Source: Streptomyces sp. SJL17-4
Lineage (GTDB): Bacteria > Actinomycetota > Actinomycetes > Streptomycetales > Streptomycetaceae
Length of the DNA: 64,000 bases
Direction of reading: 5' to 3'
Assembly (NCBI RefSeq): GCF_036826855.1
Contig: NZ_CP104578.1
Location: 186,001-250,000, forward strand
In this document: piece by piece, positions 39,712 through 48,374 of the stretch
Numbering within the stretch: the first letter of the stretch is position 1
Layout: each line of letters opens with the position of its first letter
Made by a program: the position numbers and the translations under genes
The notes under the pieces: model-generated
The model's database searches: none
Told to the model about the DNA's origin: nothing
Seen by the model: the letters and a program-made list of their open reading frames with translations, nothing else

Positions 39712-41259
39712 TCAGGAACCGCCGATGATCTCCTCGACGGTGTCGGCCTCGGAGGCCTGCTTGTCGGGGCGGTGGCGCAGGACGCGGGCGAAGCGGAGGG
39801 TGACACCGGCCGGGTAGCGCGTCGAGGCCTGGAGACCGTCGTAGGCGATCTCGACGACGAGCTCGGGCCGTACCCGCACGGTGAATCCGTCGTCCTCCAC
39901 GGCGAGTTCACCGAGCCGCTCGGTCTGCCAGCGCAGCATCTCGTCGGTAAGTCCCTTGAAGGTCTTCCCGAGCATGACGAAGCCGCCGTCCGCCGTGCGC
40001 GCGCCGAGATGCAGGTTGGAGAGCAGCCCGGTCCTGCGCCCATGCCCCCGCTCCACGGCGAGGACGACGAGGTCGACGGTGTGGACCGGCTTCACCTTCA
40101 GCCAGGTGCGCCCTCTGCGGCCGGCCACGTAGGGCGCGTCCAGCGCCTTGACCAGGACGCCCTCGTGGCCCCTGGACAGCGTGTCGGCGAGGAACCGCTC
40201 GGCTGCCTCCCTTTGCCCGGGATCGGCGGGATCGGTCACGACGAGGCGGCGGACCCGATGGGATTCGGGGAGCAGTCGCGCGAGGATCGCGTGCCGTTCC
40301 CGGCCGGGCCGGTCGATCAGTCCCTCGCCGTCGACCGCGAGGACGTCGAAGAAGACCGGAGTGAGGGGCAGGGTGGCGTGCGCACCGGCGACGTCCGTGC
40401 GGGATCCGACCCGGGAGGCGATGGACTGGAACGACACCGGCCGTCCGGTGTCGGGGTCGAGCGCGATCACCTCGCCGTCCAGGATGAATCCGTCGGCCGG
40501 TACGGCGCGGGCGGTCGCGACGACTTCGGGAAGCCGGTCGGTGATGTCGTCGAGCGAGCGCGTGTGGACCCGGACGACGTCGGCGCTCCGGTGGACCTGG
40601 ACGCGGATGCCGTCGAGCTTCTCCTCGACGACGCAGGGCCCGAGAGCACCGATCGCCTCGGTGACGGAGGCCGCGGTGTGCGCGAGCATCGGCTGTACGG
40701 GATTGCCGACGCGGAGGGTGAACCGGTCGAGCGCGGTGGCGCCTTCGGCGAGCACCGCCTGGGCGACCGGCGGCAGCGAGCCTTCGAGCATCACGGCACG
40801 CCTCAGCTCGGCGGCGGGCACGGTGGCGGCCTGGGCGACTCCTTCCAGGGCGACGGCGTCGAGGGCTCCCTGGCGCACCTCCCCGGTGAGCAGGCGCAGC
40901 AGGAGCTGTTGTTCCTCGTCGGTGGCGGCGGCGAACAGGGCGTGGACGAGCCGGGTCCGCTCGGCTCGGGAGCCGGCTCCGGAGACCGCCGCGAGCTCCG
41001 TCATCGCCTCGTCGACGAGCCCGAGTGTGAGGCCCGGCCGTTCGGCGGGCGGGACGGCGGGTGGGACCGCCTCTTTGAGGACGCTCCAGCCGACCCCGAT
41101 CCTGCCCTGCGGGAGCCGACCCGAGAGGTACGCGATGACGAGGGGGCTCTCCTCGGGCTCGGCCTCCGCGAACAGCTCGGCGAGGAGGCGGATCTTGCGT
41201 GAGCGCGCGGACGCGGCGGCGACCTCCCGGGACACCTCCGCAACACGGGCGAGCAGCAT
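39712..41259 (-). CDS. ATP-dependent DNA ligase
   Basis: A 515-aa ATP-dependent ligase (LigB-like, archaeal/eukaryal-type I). An N-terminal helical DNA-binding domain (about 1-190) precedes the nucleotidyltransferase core: motif I EKLDGIRVQVH with the adenylated Lys, motif III FILDGEVIA, motif IV HEGVLVKALD and motif V WLKVKPVHTVD. The OB-fold follows with LRFARVLRHRPDK. It seals nicks using ATP; being extra to LigA it is probably for repair or non-essential tasks. The start at 41259 has GGAGG at 8 nt. It runs behind the DUF6397 gene (50 nt gap), possibly in the same message. Confidence 0.93.
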   Translation of the reverse strand: MLLARVAEVSREVAAASARSRKIRLLAELFAEAEPEESPLVIAYLSGRLPQGRIGVGWSVLKEAVPPAVPPAERPGLTLGLVDEAMTELAAVSGAGSRAERTRLVHALFAAATDEEQQLLLRLLTGEVRQGALDAVALEGVAQAATVPAAELRRAVMLEGSLPPVAQAVLAEGATALDRFTLRVGNPVQPMLAHTAASVTEAIGALGPCVVEEKLDGIRVQVHRSADVVRVHTRSLDDITDRLPEVVATARAVPADGFILDGEVIALDPDTGRPVSFQSIASRVGSRTDVAGAHATLPLTPVFFDVLAVDGEGLIDRPGRERHAILARLLPESHRVRRLVVTDPADPGQREAAERFLADTLSRGHEGVLVKALDAPYVAGRRGRTWLKVKPVHTVDLVVLAVERGHGRRTGLLSNLHLGARTADGGFVMLGKTFKGLTDEMLRWQTERLGELAVEDDGFTVRVRPELVVEIAYDGLQASTRYPAGVTLRFARVLRHRPDKQASEADTVEEIIGGS

Positions 41260-41308
41260 GAGCCCATCCTCCCCACACCGCGCCCGCGCCGCATGCCGCG
41301 CGTCGCCG

Positions 41309-42424
41309 TCAGGGCCAGGACACCGGGCGCTTCCGTCCACCGGCCCGGCCGCCGTCGGCCGCCCTCCTGCGTCGTAGCCGGTCGAGGAGCCTGGTGCGGG
41401 CGGCCGGACGGCTCGGCTGCCGGTCGACCACAGCCCGCCGCCCTACTGGAGCCGGAACCGAAGCAGGAGCGGGAACAGAAGCAGGAGCGGGAGCCGGAAC
41501 CAGCGCTGGTGGAGTCGGCGGCACAGGCGGTACGGACAGTACGGCCCGTACGGGCGCCATGGTCGGAACCGGCTGCCGGAGCACCGGCACGGGCACCCCC
41601 GCTCCCGGCCATCGTTCCCCGGCAGCACCCGAACCGCCCGGACCACCCGAACCGCCCGGATACGGCGCGGGCTGCTCTGTCCGGGCCTCGTCCAGTGCCA
41701 GGGCCAGGCTCAGCCGGTGCCAGAGGATCTCGTCCGGGTCGTCGGCCCGCATGAGCCGCTCGGCAAGGTCGCGGGCCGCCGCCTGCACCGGCATGCCGGA
41801 CGGCGCCGGCGGGCGCAACCGGTCGAGGTGGGCGCGCTCATACGGGTCGTCGACGACCTCGGCCACCTGGACCGGGTCGAGCATCGAGGCCATGGCTGCG
41901 GCCTGCGCCCAGGGGTCGTCCGTGGCGCGGAGCAGCGCACCGAGCCGCCGCGCCCGCCAGTTCCTGGGCCGCAGGTCCTCGTGCGCGGCCAGTCGTTCGC
42001 GGAGTTCCATCGGCAGTCGCCCGGTGAGCAGCGCCGGGCACATGAGGCCGAATTCGGCGACCTCTTCCGCGAGATACGTCCAGACCACCGCCCGGTAGCG
42101 GTTCAGGGAGAACCGCACGGGACTCACGTGACCCGTCCGGGCCAGCCTGGTGAAGCGCTCCGGGGTGATCTCCAGGAGTGCCGCGGCCTCCGCCGTACCG
42201 ACCGCCTGCACCCGTTCGCGCAGGCCGGCGGGAAAGTCGGGCGCGGCCCTGAGACGGTCGAGCTCGCGCCGCTCGACCCGCCGTCGACCGCCCTCCCCCG
42301 CCGGCACCGTCCTGACCAGGCCGAGTTGAACCGCGAGCCGGAACTCGTCGCGCCTCAGTTCCAGTTCCTGCGCGGCCCGCCCCGGTGTCACCGTCACCGT
42401 GCGCGCCCCTTCGTCCACCGCCAT
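41309..42424 (-). CDS. DUF6397-family protein
   Basis: A 371-aa protein. The N-terminal ~260 residues are a family found in streptomycetes, with motifs GRAAQELELRRDEFRLAVQLG, ALLEITPERFTRLARTGHVSPVRF and NWRARRLGALL; an HTH-like pattern suggests a DNA- or protein-binding role. The C-terminal 110 residues are a Pro/Ala/Val-rich linker with PAPASVP repeats and a basic tail. The ATG at 42424 has GGGAGGG at 8 nt. It follows the roadblock gene on the same strand. Function is not established. Confidence 0.8.
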   Translation of the reverse strand: MAVDEGARTVTVTPGRAAQELELRRDEFRLAVQLGLVRTVPAGEGGRRRVERRELDRLRAAPDFPAGLRERVQAVGTAEAAALLEITPERFTRLARTGHVSPVRFSLNRYRAVVWTYLAEEVAEFGLMCPALLTGRLPMELRERLAAHEDLRPRNWRARRLGALLRATDDPWAQAAAMASMLDPVQVAEVVDDPYERAHLDRLRPPAPSGMPVQAAARDLAERLMRADDPDEILWHRLSLALALDEARTEQPAPYPGGSGGPGGSGAAGERWPGAGVPVPVLRQPVPTMAPVRAVLSVPPVPPTPPALVPAPAPASVPAPASVPAPVGRRAVVDRQPSRPAARTRLLDRLRRRRAADGGRAGGRKRPVSWP

Positions 42425-42523
42425 GCCGTGGCCCTCCCCCGTACGTCCGTGTTCTCTCCGTGTCGCAGATCTCTCCGACCCACCACCGAGAACGTAACGC
42501 AGAGTGACGAACCCCGCACGACC

Positions 42524-42546
42524 TGTGGACAACCGCCTGTGGACAA
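42524..42546. promoter_or_regulatory. two DnaA-box-like sequences (TTGTCCACA)
   Basis: TGTGGACAA occurs at 42524-42532 and 42538-42546; the reverse complement is TTGTCCACA, the perfect streptomycete DnaA box. Both have the same orientation and a 14-bp spacing. They lie upstream of the DUF6397 gene, far from a plausible oriC. Confidence 0.55.
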
Positions 42547-42571
42547 CGCCCACAGGACGGTGCCCGGGGCG

Positions 42572-42985
42572 TCAGATCAGGCCGCCCTCCGGGCGCCCCG
42601 GCTGCCGGGCGGCCACGCCGAGGTGCTCGCCCACGCGGTTCACCAGCAGCGTCATCTCGTACGCCACCTGGCCGACATCCGCTTCCGCCGTGCTCAGGAC
42701 GCAGAGGCAGCTGCCCTCGCCCGCCGCCGTCACGAAGAGGAGCGCCTCGTCGAACTCCACCATCGTCTGGCGCGCCCGGCCTGCCCTGAAGTGCCGGCCC
42801 GAACCCCGGGCCAGGCTGTGCAGTCCCGAGGAGACGGCTGCGAGGTGTTCGGCGTCCTCGCGTGCGAGTCCGCTGCTCGCGCCCGTCACCAGGCCGTCGT
42901 TCGACAGCACGAGCGCGTGTCGTATGAATCCGACCCGCTTGGTCAGGTCGTCGAGCAGCCAGTCCAGTCCCTTGTCCAACGCCAT
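42572..42985 (-). CDS. roadblock/LC7 domain protein (second, outside the conservon core)
   Basis: A 137-aa roadblock/LC7 protein. It aligns along most of its length with the CvnB protein of the neighbouring operon: LDWLLDDL, ALVLSNDGLVTGASS, REDAEHLAAVSSGLHSLARG, GEGSCLCVLS and RVGEHL. Roadblock proteins assist GTPase signalling, dimerising and acting as platforms near the membrane. GGGGGAGG lies upstream of the ATG. It is separated from the conservon by the opposite-strand PPOX gene, so it appears to be a duplicated member. Its partner could be CvnD or another GTPase. Confidence 0.9.
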   Translation of the reverse strand: MALDKGLDWLLDDLTKRVGFIRHALVLSNDGLVTGASSGLAREDAEHLAAVSSGLHSLARGSGRHFRAGRARQTMVEFDEALLFVTAAGEGSCLCVLSTAEADVGQVAYEMTLLVNRVGEHLGVAARQPGRPEGGLI

Positions 42986-43137
42986 CAGTGGTCCTCCCCC
43001 TGGGTGGTGCGTCCCGTGGTCCCGGTTGTCCCGTGGTCCCCGTGCCGCAGTGGTCCGCCGTATCGCCGCAAGCCTTACGCACTGTCGTGAACGGGGCAAG
43101 CACTGCACCACGCCCGCGCGTGCCGCAGGATGGGGGC

Positions 43138-43563
43138 ATGACGAGGATGACCGATGATCAGTGGCGGACCTTCGTGTCCGAGGGGACCCGTACCGGCAAG
43201 CTGGCGACCGTGCGTGATGACGGCAGTCCGCACGTCGTACCGATCTGGTTCCTCCTGGACGGGGACGAGTTCGTGTTCAACACGGGCAAGGACACGGTGA
43301 AGGGCCGCAACCTCGGGCGCGACGCACGGGTCTCCCTGTGCGTCGACGACGACACTCCGCCGTTCGCCTTCGTCTCGCTCAGCGGCCACGCCGAACTCAG
43401 CGAGGACCCCGCCGAGTTGCGTCACTGGGCCGGCCGCATCGGGGCCCGCTACATGGGCGAGGACCGGGCGGACGAGTTCGGGGAGCGCAACGCGGTCCCG
43501 GGCGAACTCCTCGTCCGGGTGCGCATCCAGAAGGTGATCGCCCAGGCCGACGTGGCCGACTGA
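43138..43563 (+). CDS. PPOX-class F420-dependent oxidoreductase
   Basis: A 141-aa split-barrel flavin/F420 reductase of the pyridoxamine-5'-phosphate oxidase-like superfamily. Recognisable parts are TGKLATVRDDGSPHVVPIWF, NTGKDTVKGRNLGRDARVSL and the C-terminal RIQKVIAQADV. The family uses F420H2 to reduce unsaturated esters or quinones, or binds FMN/biliverdin. The gene is likely leaderless: a CAGGAT box (43127-43132) lies 5 nt before the ATG. It sits alone, on the opposite strand, between the roadblock gene and the conservon. Confidence 0.87.
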   Translation: MTRMTDDQWRTFVSEGTRTGKLATVRDDGSPHVVPIWFLLDGDEFVFNTGKDTVKGRNLGRDARVSLCVDDDTPPFAFVSLSGHAELSEDPAELRHWAGRIGARYMGEDRADEFGERNAVPGELLVRVRIQKVIAQADVAD

Positions 43564-43585
43564 CCGACCCGGGTCGCCATACGGG

Positions 43586-43606
43586 GCGGGGCTCGACCGG
43601 CCCCGC
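43586..43606. terminator. hairpin between PPOX gene and conservon
   Basis: GCGGGGC (43586-43592) pairs with GCCCCGC (43600-43606) around a 7-nt loop, between two convergent stops. Confidence 0.5.
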
Positions 43607-43650
43607 TCCGCCGGGCACGCCCCCCTCGGCCCGGGTCGCCGTACGAGGGC

Positions 43651-44280
43651 TCAGCCGACCGTGTCGAGGAGCCGGGCGGTGTGCATCCGCCCGGCGTACT
43701 CGACGAGCCGGATGAGGACTTCCTTCCCGGAGTCGCGGTCGCGCGCGTCGCACAGCACGACGGGCGTGCCCCGGTCCAGGTCGAGTGCGCGGGAGACGTC
43801 GGCCGCGCCGTACGTACGCGCGCCCGTGAAGCAGTTGACGGCGACCACGAACGGGATCTTCCGGTGCTCGAAGTAGTCGACGGCCGGGAAGCAGTCCTCG
43901 AGTCGCCGGGTGTCGGCGAGCACGACGGCCCCGAGGGCGCCCTGTGACAGCTCGTCCCACAGGAACCAGAACCGGTCCTGGCCGGGCGTCCCGAAGAGGT
44001 ACAGGGAGAGCCCGGAGCGGATGGTGATGCGGCCGAAGTCCATGGCGACGGTCGTGGTCGTCTTCTGGTCGACTCCCCCGGTGTCGTCGACCGACTCCCC
44101 GGCACGGCTGAGCTGTTCCTCGGTGCGAAGCGGACGGATCTCGCTGACCGCGCCGACGAGGGTGGTCTTGCCCACGCCGAATCCGCCGGCGACCAGGATC
44201 TTCAGGGCGAGGGCGGTGGTGTCCGCGACGTCGTCCCCGCCGTTGTCCGCGCCGGTGCTCTCAGAGCGCTCGTAGGCCAT
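43651..44280 (-). CDS. cvnD: conservon GTPase CvnD
   Basis: A 209-aa small GTPase-like ATP/GTP-binding protein of the CvnD type. Walker A GGFGVGKTTL is at about residues 32-41; G3-like DFGRITI, FGTPGQDRFWFLWDEL and G4-like VVAVNCFTG are present. In conservons the GTPase is assembled on a roadblock protein and a sensor kinase at the membrane in a eukaryote-like G-protein complex. It is the last gene of the operon and overlaps the CvnC coding sequence by 20 nt. Confidence 0.93.
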   Translation of the reverse strand: MAYERSESTGADNGGDDVADTTALALKILVAGGFGVGKTTLVGAVSEIRPLRTEEQLSRAGESVDDTGGVDQKTTTTVAMDFGRITIRSGLSLYLFGTPGQDRFWFLWDELSQGALGAVVLADTRRLEDCFPAVDYFEHRKIPFVVAVNCFTGARTYGAADVSRALDLDRGTPVVLCDARDRDSGKEVLIRLVEYAGRMHTARLLDTVG

Positions 44281-44677
44281 CGATTACTTCCCTCAGGATT
44301 CTTTCGTCGGGGAGCTGTGCGGGCGGAACGGGCCGGCTGACGCGTACGAAGCCCGCTTCGAGGAGGTCGCCGAGGAGGACCCGGACGACGCCGACGGGCA
44401 GGTCGGCGTCGGCGGAGAGCTCGGCGACCGACTGGGTCTCGGCCCGGCACAGGGCGAGCAGGGACCGGTGCTCAGGGCCGAGGAGGGACTCCTCGGCCGG
44501 TCCGGGCGGGTCGTCGTCCACGACGACGAGGGCGATGAGGTCGAACCGTACGTTGCTGGGCCCGGGCTTGGTCCGGCCACCGGTCATCGCGTACGGGCGT
44601 ACGAGCGGTCCGGCGTCGGCGTCGTACCACTGACTGCCCGGCGCGGACGGGCCGCCGCCGGTGCTGTCCTCGTTCAT
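44261..44677 (-). CDS. cvnC: conservon DUF742 protein CvnC
   Basis: A 138-aa DUF742 protein. Its marks are VRPYAMTGGRTKP near the N-terminus, the centre FDLIALVV and the C-terminal LPVGVVRVLLGDLLEAGFVRV, followed by the typical ILREVIDGLRAL end. The C-terminal half looks like a winged HTH. It links CvnA/CvnB to CvnD in the membrane complex. The ATG at 44677 gives the family length. It overlaps the CvnD start. Confidence 0.92.
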   Translation of the reverse strand: MNEDSTGGGPSAPGSQWYDADAGPLVRPYAMTGGRTKPGPSNVRFDLIALVVVDDDPPGPAEESLLGPEHRSLLALCRAETQSVAELSADADLPVGVVRVLLGDLLEAGFVRVSRPVPPAQLPDERILREVIDGLRAL

Positions 44678-44691
44678 GGGCCTTCTCCGGG

Positions 44692-45126
44692 TCAGCCCGC
44701 GGCCGGCGGGGTGACCGTGAGCCGCGGCGGGGTGTGCAGGTGCTCGCCGACGCGCTTGACGAGGCGGGCCATCTCGTACGCGATGAGGCCGATGTCGGCG
44801 CTCACCGAGCTGAGGACGGCGAGGCAGGAGCCGTCCCCCGCCGCGGCGACGAAGAGGAAGCCGTCGTCCATCTCGACCATGGTCTGGCGGACGCCGCCCG
44901 TGTGGAACTGGCGACCCGCCCCCTTGGCGAGGCTGTTGAAGCCGGAGGCGATGGCGGCCAGGTGTTCCGCGTCCTCGCGGCTGAGCCCGTTGGAGGCCCC
45001 GACGGCGAGTCCGTCGTTGGAGAGCACCACGGTGTGGCGGACCTCCCTGACCCGCATGACAAGGTCGTCGAGGAGCCAGTCGAGCTCGCCGGACCGGTGG
45101 TGGGAGATCCTCTCGTGGTCGATCAT
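44692..45126 (-). CDS. cvnB: conservon roadblock/LC7 protein CvnB
   Basis: A 144-aa roadblock protein of the conservon. Domain spans almost the whole length: GELDWLLDDLVMRVREVRHTVVL in parts, NGLSREDAEHLAAIASGFNSLAKG, GDGSCLAVLSSVSAD and RLVKRVGEHLH. It overlaps the CvnA stop by 4 nt (ATGA), fixing the start. It pairs with CvnA and CvnD; a paralogue lies at 42.6-43.0 kb. Confidence 0.95.
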   Translation of the reverse strand: MIDHERISHHRSGELDWLLDDLVMRVREVRHTVVLSNDGLAVGASNGLSREDAEHLAAIASGFNSLAKGAGRQFHTGGVRQTMVEMDDGFLFVAAAGDGSCLAVLSSVSADIGLIAYEMARLVKRVGEHLHTPPRLTVTPPAAG

Positions 45127-48100
45127 GGCTGGTCTCCTTCGGGGCGGGGGTCGTCGAGGGGGGTCGTGCCGTGGCCGGGTTCGTGACCGGTGCCGGTGCC
45201 GAGGGGGCGTCTGCTGCCGGGGGCCGCGCCGCCGCCCCGCTGCCAGCCGTCGCGGTAGGCCGACATCCGGTCCCGGACCACTTCCGGGGTGCGGGCGTCC
45301 GTGCCCGGCTCGGGCGGCACGAACACCGGTGCCGAGGCGGGCGCTTCGCGCAGCTGCGGGACCAGGCTCGCCTGCCGTACCCGGCGCGGCAGCTCGCCCT
45401 CCGCGTCGTCGCCGTGTCCGGCGTGACGGGCGGCACCCGTGGGACCTGCGGGACTCGCGGGCGTGCCGGGCCGCTGTTCCCGGGCGGGCGGCGGTACGGA
45501 GGAACCGCGACGGCGCAGTTCGGTGACCCCGGCGGGCGGGGGTCCTGGCTCCGCGGGCGGCGCGAGCGCGGGAACGACGGTCGGACGCGGAAGGGGCTGC
45601 GGGCGCGAGGACGCGGGAGCCTGGGGCGGGGCCGGCGGTCGGGAACCGCTCGTCTCCCTGGGCAGGATTCCGGGCCTCGTACCGCCCGGCGGCTGAGGGG
45701 CGGTCCTGCGGGGCGTCGGAACGGGCCCGGCGGGGGCGCCTCCCCCGAGGGCGGGGGCGGGCGGACCGGCCTGCGCCGGCGGACGGGACACCTGGGGACG
45801 GCCGAAGCGGCGGGCCTCGGCGCGCTGCGCCTCCTCGCGTTCGCGTGCGGCGCGTGCGTCGTCCGTACGCCGGTCGGCGCCGAGGCGGTGGGAGCCGACA
45901 TCGGCGCCGGACCGATCGACGCCGAACCCATCAGCGCCGGACCCGTCGGCGCCGGACCGGTCACCCGTCGTCCGGTCGTCGTGGCTCTGCCGGTGATCCG
46001 CACCCGGCTCTCCCCTGCCGGTGGCGGGCGTACGGGGGTCGCGCACCTGCGGGGTTCCGGCATGGGGTGTGTCGTTTCCGTGGCCGGTCGCCCCCGCGCC
46101 TCGGCCCGGGGGCAGGGCGCCCTGGAGGAGATCGGTCGGGAGCAGCACGACGGCCGTGGTGCCGCCGTACGGGGAGGTCCGCAGCTGGACCTTGATGTCG
46201 TGGCGGGAGGAGAGCCTGCTGACGACGAAGAGGCCGAGCCGGTCGCTGTCGAAGAGGTCGAGCGCCTCCGACTGGGAGATGCGGGCGTTGGCCTCGGCGA
46301 GGGTCTCCTTGCCCATGCCGAGGCCCCGGTCCTCGATCTCCAGGGCGTACCCGTTGCCGACGGGCTCGCCGCTGACCCGGACCTTGGTGTGGGGCGGGGA
46401 GAACTGGGCCGCGTTCTCGATGAGTTCGGCCAGGAGATGGGTGAGGTCGGCGACGGCTCCGCCGACCACGGCCGTCTCGGGGAGTCGGCGCACCTCCACG
46501 CGCGCGTAGTCCTCGATTTCGGAGACGGCGGCGCGGACGACGTTGGTGAGGGGGACGGGCATCCGCCAGGCGCGGCCGGGGGCGGCGCCCGAGAGGATGA
46601 TGAGACTCTCGGCGTGGCGGCGCATCCGGGTGGTGAGGTGGTCGAGCCGGAAGAGGTCGCCGAGTTCGTTGGGGTCGTCGGCGCGCCGCTCCATGCTGTC
46701 CAGGAGGTTGAGCTGGCGGTGGACGAGGACCTGGCTGCGCCGGGCGAGGTTGACGAAGACACCGGAAATGCCGCTGGCGAGTTCGGCGCGTTCGACGGCG
46801 GCGGAGAGGGCCGCGCGGTGGACGGTGGTGAGGGCCTCGCCGACCTGGCCGATCTCGTCCTGGGAGACGGGGCCGGGCGGGGCCTCGGCCTCGACGTCGA
46901 TCTCCTCCCCGGCGCGCAGCCGGCGCATGGCGGCGGGGAGTTTGCCGCGTGCGATGCCGAGGGCGGTGTTGCGGAGGCTGACGAGTTCGACCACCAGACC
47001 GCGGCCGATCCGGACGGAGATGACGAGGGAGGCGGCGACAGCCGCCAGGCCGAGGATCACCGCCGCGCCGCCCGCGGTGAGGACACCGCCGGCGAAGGGG
47101 TCGGAGCGTTCGCCCGCGGCGGTGCGGGCGTCGGTCTCGATCGCGGTGAGTCCGCTCCGTACGGCCGTGAGGGTGTCGTCCCAGTCGGCGCTGGAGACCG
47201 CCTGGGCGGCGGGGCGGCCGGGGCTCGCGGCGCGGATCAGGTCCTCGGCCCTTGTGAGCCGTGCGTGGTCTCCGCCGGCGGCGAGCCGGTTCCACGCGGC
47301 GCGTTCGGCGGCGGGCAGGTCCGCGGTGGCGGAGGCGGTGAGGGTGCGCCGGGTCTCGACGGCGCCGGAGAAGGCGCGGAGCCCCTCCTCCGTGAACCGG
47401 CCGGTGAGGTGGGCGGCGGTGAGGAGGGCGTCCTCGCGGGACAGCATCTCGCCGGCCCGGCCGAATTCCAGGAGTACGCGCGCGTCGGAGCCCTGCTGGG
47501 TGTCCTGGATGCCGGTGAGGGCGCCGCCGACGGCGAACGCGGCGGAGACCGCCGCGGTGTACTCCTCGTACACCTGGATCCCGTCGGCGCGCCCGTCGGT
47601 GGCGGCGGTACGGAGCAGGGCGAGGCCCGCGACCTTGCCGACGAACTCGCTGACCCGCTGCCCGACGTCGCCGGGGAGGTCCCCGGTGTCGCCGACGGTG
47701 TGCGTGTCGTTCAGGCGGAGGCGGTCGACGGCCTCGTCCGTGCGGCGCATCCGGTCCTTGAGCTCGGCGGCCCGGGTGGCGCCGGGGGCCGCGATCTGCC
47801 GTACGGCGGCGCGCCGTTCGGCCTGGAGGGCGGCGAGTGCGGCCGTCACGGGCTCGCGGATCTCGGCGTCGACGCGCTGGAGCTGGCGGAGCCGGGCGAC
47901 GTCCTGGGCGGTGGTGACGGTGGCGAAACCCCACAGCGCGAGGAGCGACACGACCGGGACCATCAGCAGCGAGACGATCTTGGCGCGGACGGTACGGGGG
48001 CGCAGGCCGCGACGTGGGGCGGTGGGAGGCGCGAACGGCGCGGCGGTGACGGCGTTGCCGGTGGTGCCGATGCGTCCGGTGGTGGCCGTGTGAGCGGTGC

Positions 48101-48320
48101 CGACCCCGTGGCCCGTGCCGGCCGCGTGTCCGGTGCCCGTCGGGTGTCCGATGCCGGCTGTGCGCCCAGTGCCGGCCGCGTGTCCGGTCGTGGGGAAGGC
48201 CTCGGGGGTGGGCTCGCCCGGCTCGTCGGCGGGCGGCCCGGCGTGTGCGCGCCGCCCACGCGCGGCCGCCGACGGCGGCGCCGACGCCTCGGCGTCGTTG
48301 GTCCTGCGGGGAGTTCGCAT
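45123..48320 (-). CDS. cvnA: conservon sensor kinase CvnA (NIT domain)
   Basis: A 1065-aa sensor histidine kinase-like protein. Residues 1-105 are a low-complexity Gly/Thr/His/Ala tail; two transmembrane helices (about 118-138 and 410-435) enclose a nitrate/nitrite-sensing (NIT) extracellular domain. A HAMP-like linker (about 440-500) leads to a kinase core with the N box region AELIENAAQFSPPHTKVRV, the DXGXG box EDRGLGMGKETLAEAN and GGTTAVVLLP. The C-terminal ~340 residues are Pro/Ala/Gly-rich with GAD-type repeats. No classic phospho-His block is seen, as in other CvnA proteins. First gene of the operon; the MHYT gene lies 54 nt upstream. Confidence 0.93.
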   Translation of the reverse strand: MRTPRRTNDAEASAPPSAAARGRRAHAGPPADEPGEPTPEAFPTTGHAAGTGRTAGIGHPTGTGHAAGTGHGVGTAHTATTGRIGTTGNAVTAAPFAPPTAPRRGLRPRTVRAKIVSLLMVPVVSLLALWGFATVTTAQDVARLRQLQRVDAEIREPVTAALAALQAERRAAVRQIAAPGATRAAELKDRMRRTDEAVDRLRLNDTHTVGDTGDLPGDVGQRVSEFVGKVAGLALLRTAATDGRADGIQVYEEYTAAVSAAFAVGGALTGIQDTQQGSDARVLLEFGRAGEMLSREDALLTAAHLTGRFTEEGLRAFSGAVETRRTLTASATADLPAAERAAWNRLAAGGDHARLTRAEDLIRAASPGRPAAQAVSSADWDDTLTAVRSGLTAIETDARTAAGERSDPFAGGVLTAGGAAVILGLAAVAASLVISVRIGRGLVVELVSLRNTALGIARGKLPAAMRRLRAGEEIDVEAEAPPGPVSQDEIGQVGEALTTVHRAALSAAVERAELASGISGVFVNLARRSQVLVHRQLNLLDSMERRADDPNELGDLFRLDHLTTRMRRHAESLIILSGAAPGRAWRMPVPLTNVVRAAVSEIEDYARVEVRRLPETAVVGGAVADLTHLLAELIENAAQFSPPHTKVRVSGEPVGNGYALEIEDRGLGMGKETLAEANARISQSEALDLFDSDRLGLFVVSRLSSRHDIKVQLRTSPYGGTTAVVLLPTDLLQGALPPGRGAGATGHGNDTPHAGTPQVRDPRTPATGRGEPGADHRQSHDDRTTGDRSGADGSGADGFGVDRSGADVGSHRLGADRRTDDARAAREREEAQRAEARRFGRPQVSRPPAQAGPPAPALGGGAPAGPVPTPRRTAPQPPGGTRPGILPRETSGSRPPAPPQAPASSRPQPLPRPTVVPALAPPAEPGPPPAGVTELRRRGSSVPPPAREQRPGTPASPAGPTGAARHAGHGDDAEGELPRRVRQASLVPQLREAPASAPVFVPPEPGTDARTPEVVRDRMSAYRDGWQRGGGAAPGSRRPLGTGTGHEPGHGTTPLDDPRPEGDQP

Positions 48321-48374
48321 GGCCTCCTCGTTCCGGCTGCGACGGTCTCTGGTGCGGGGCGTGCGGAGTTCGGT

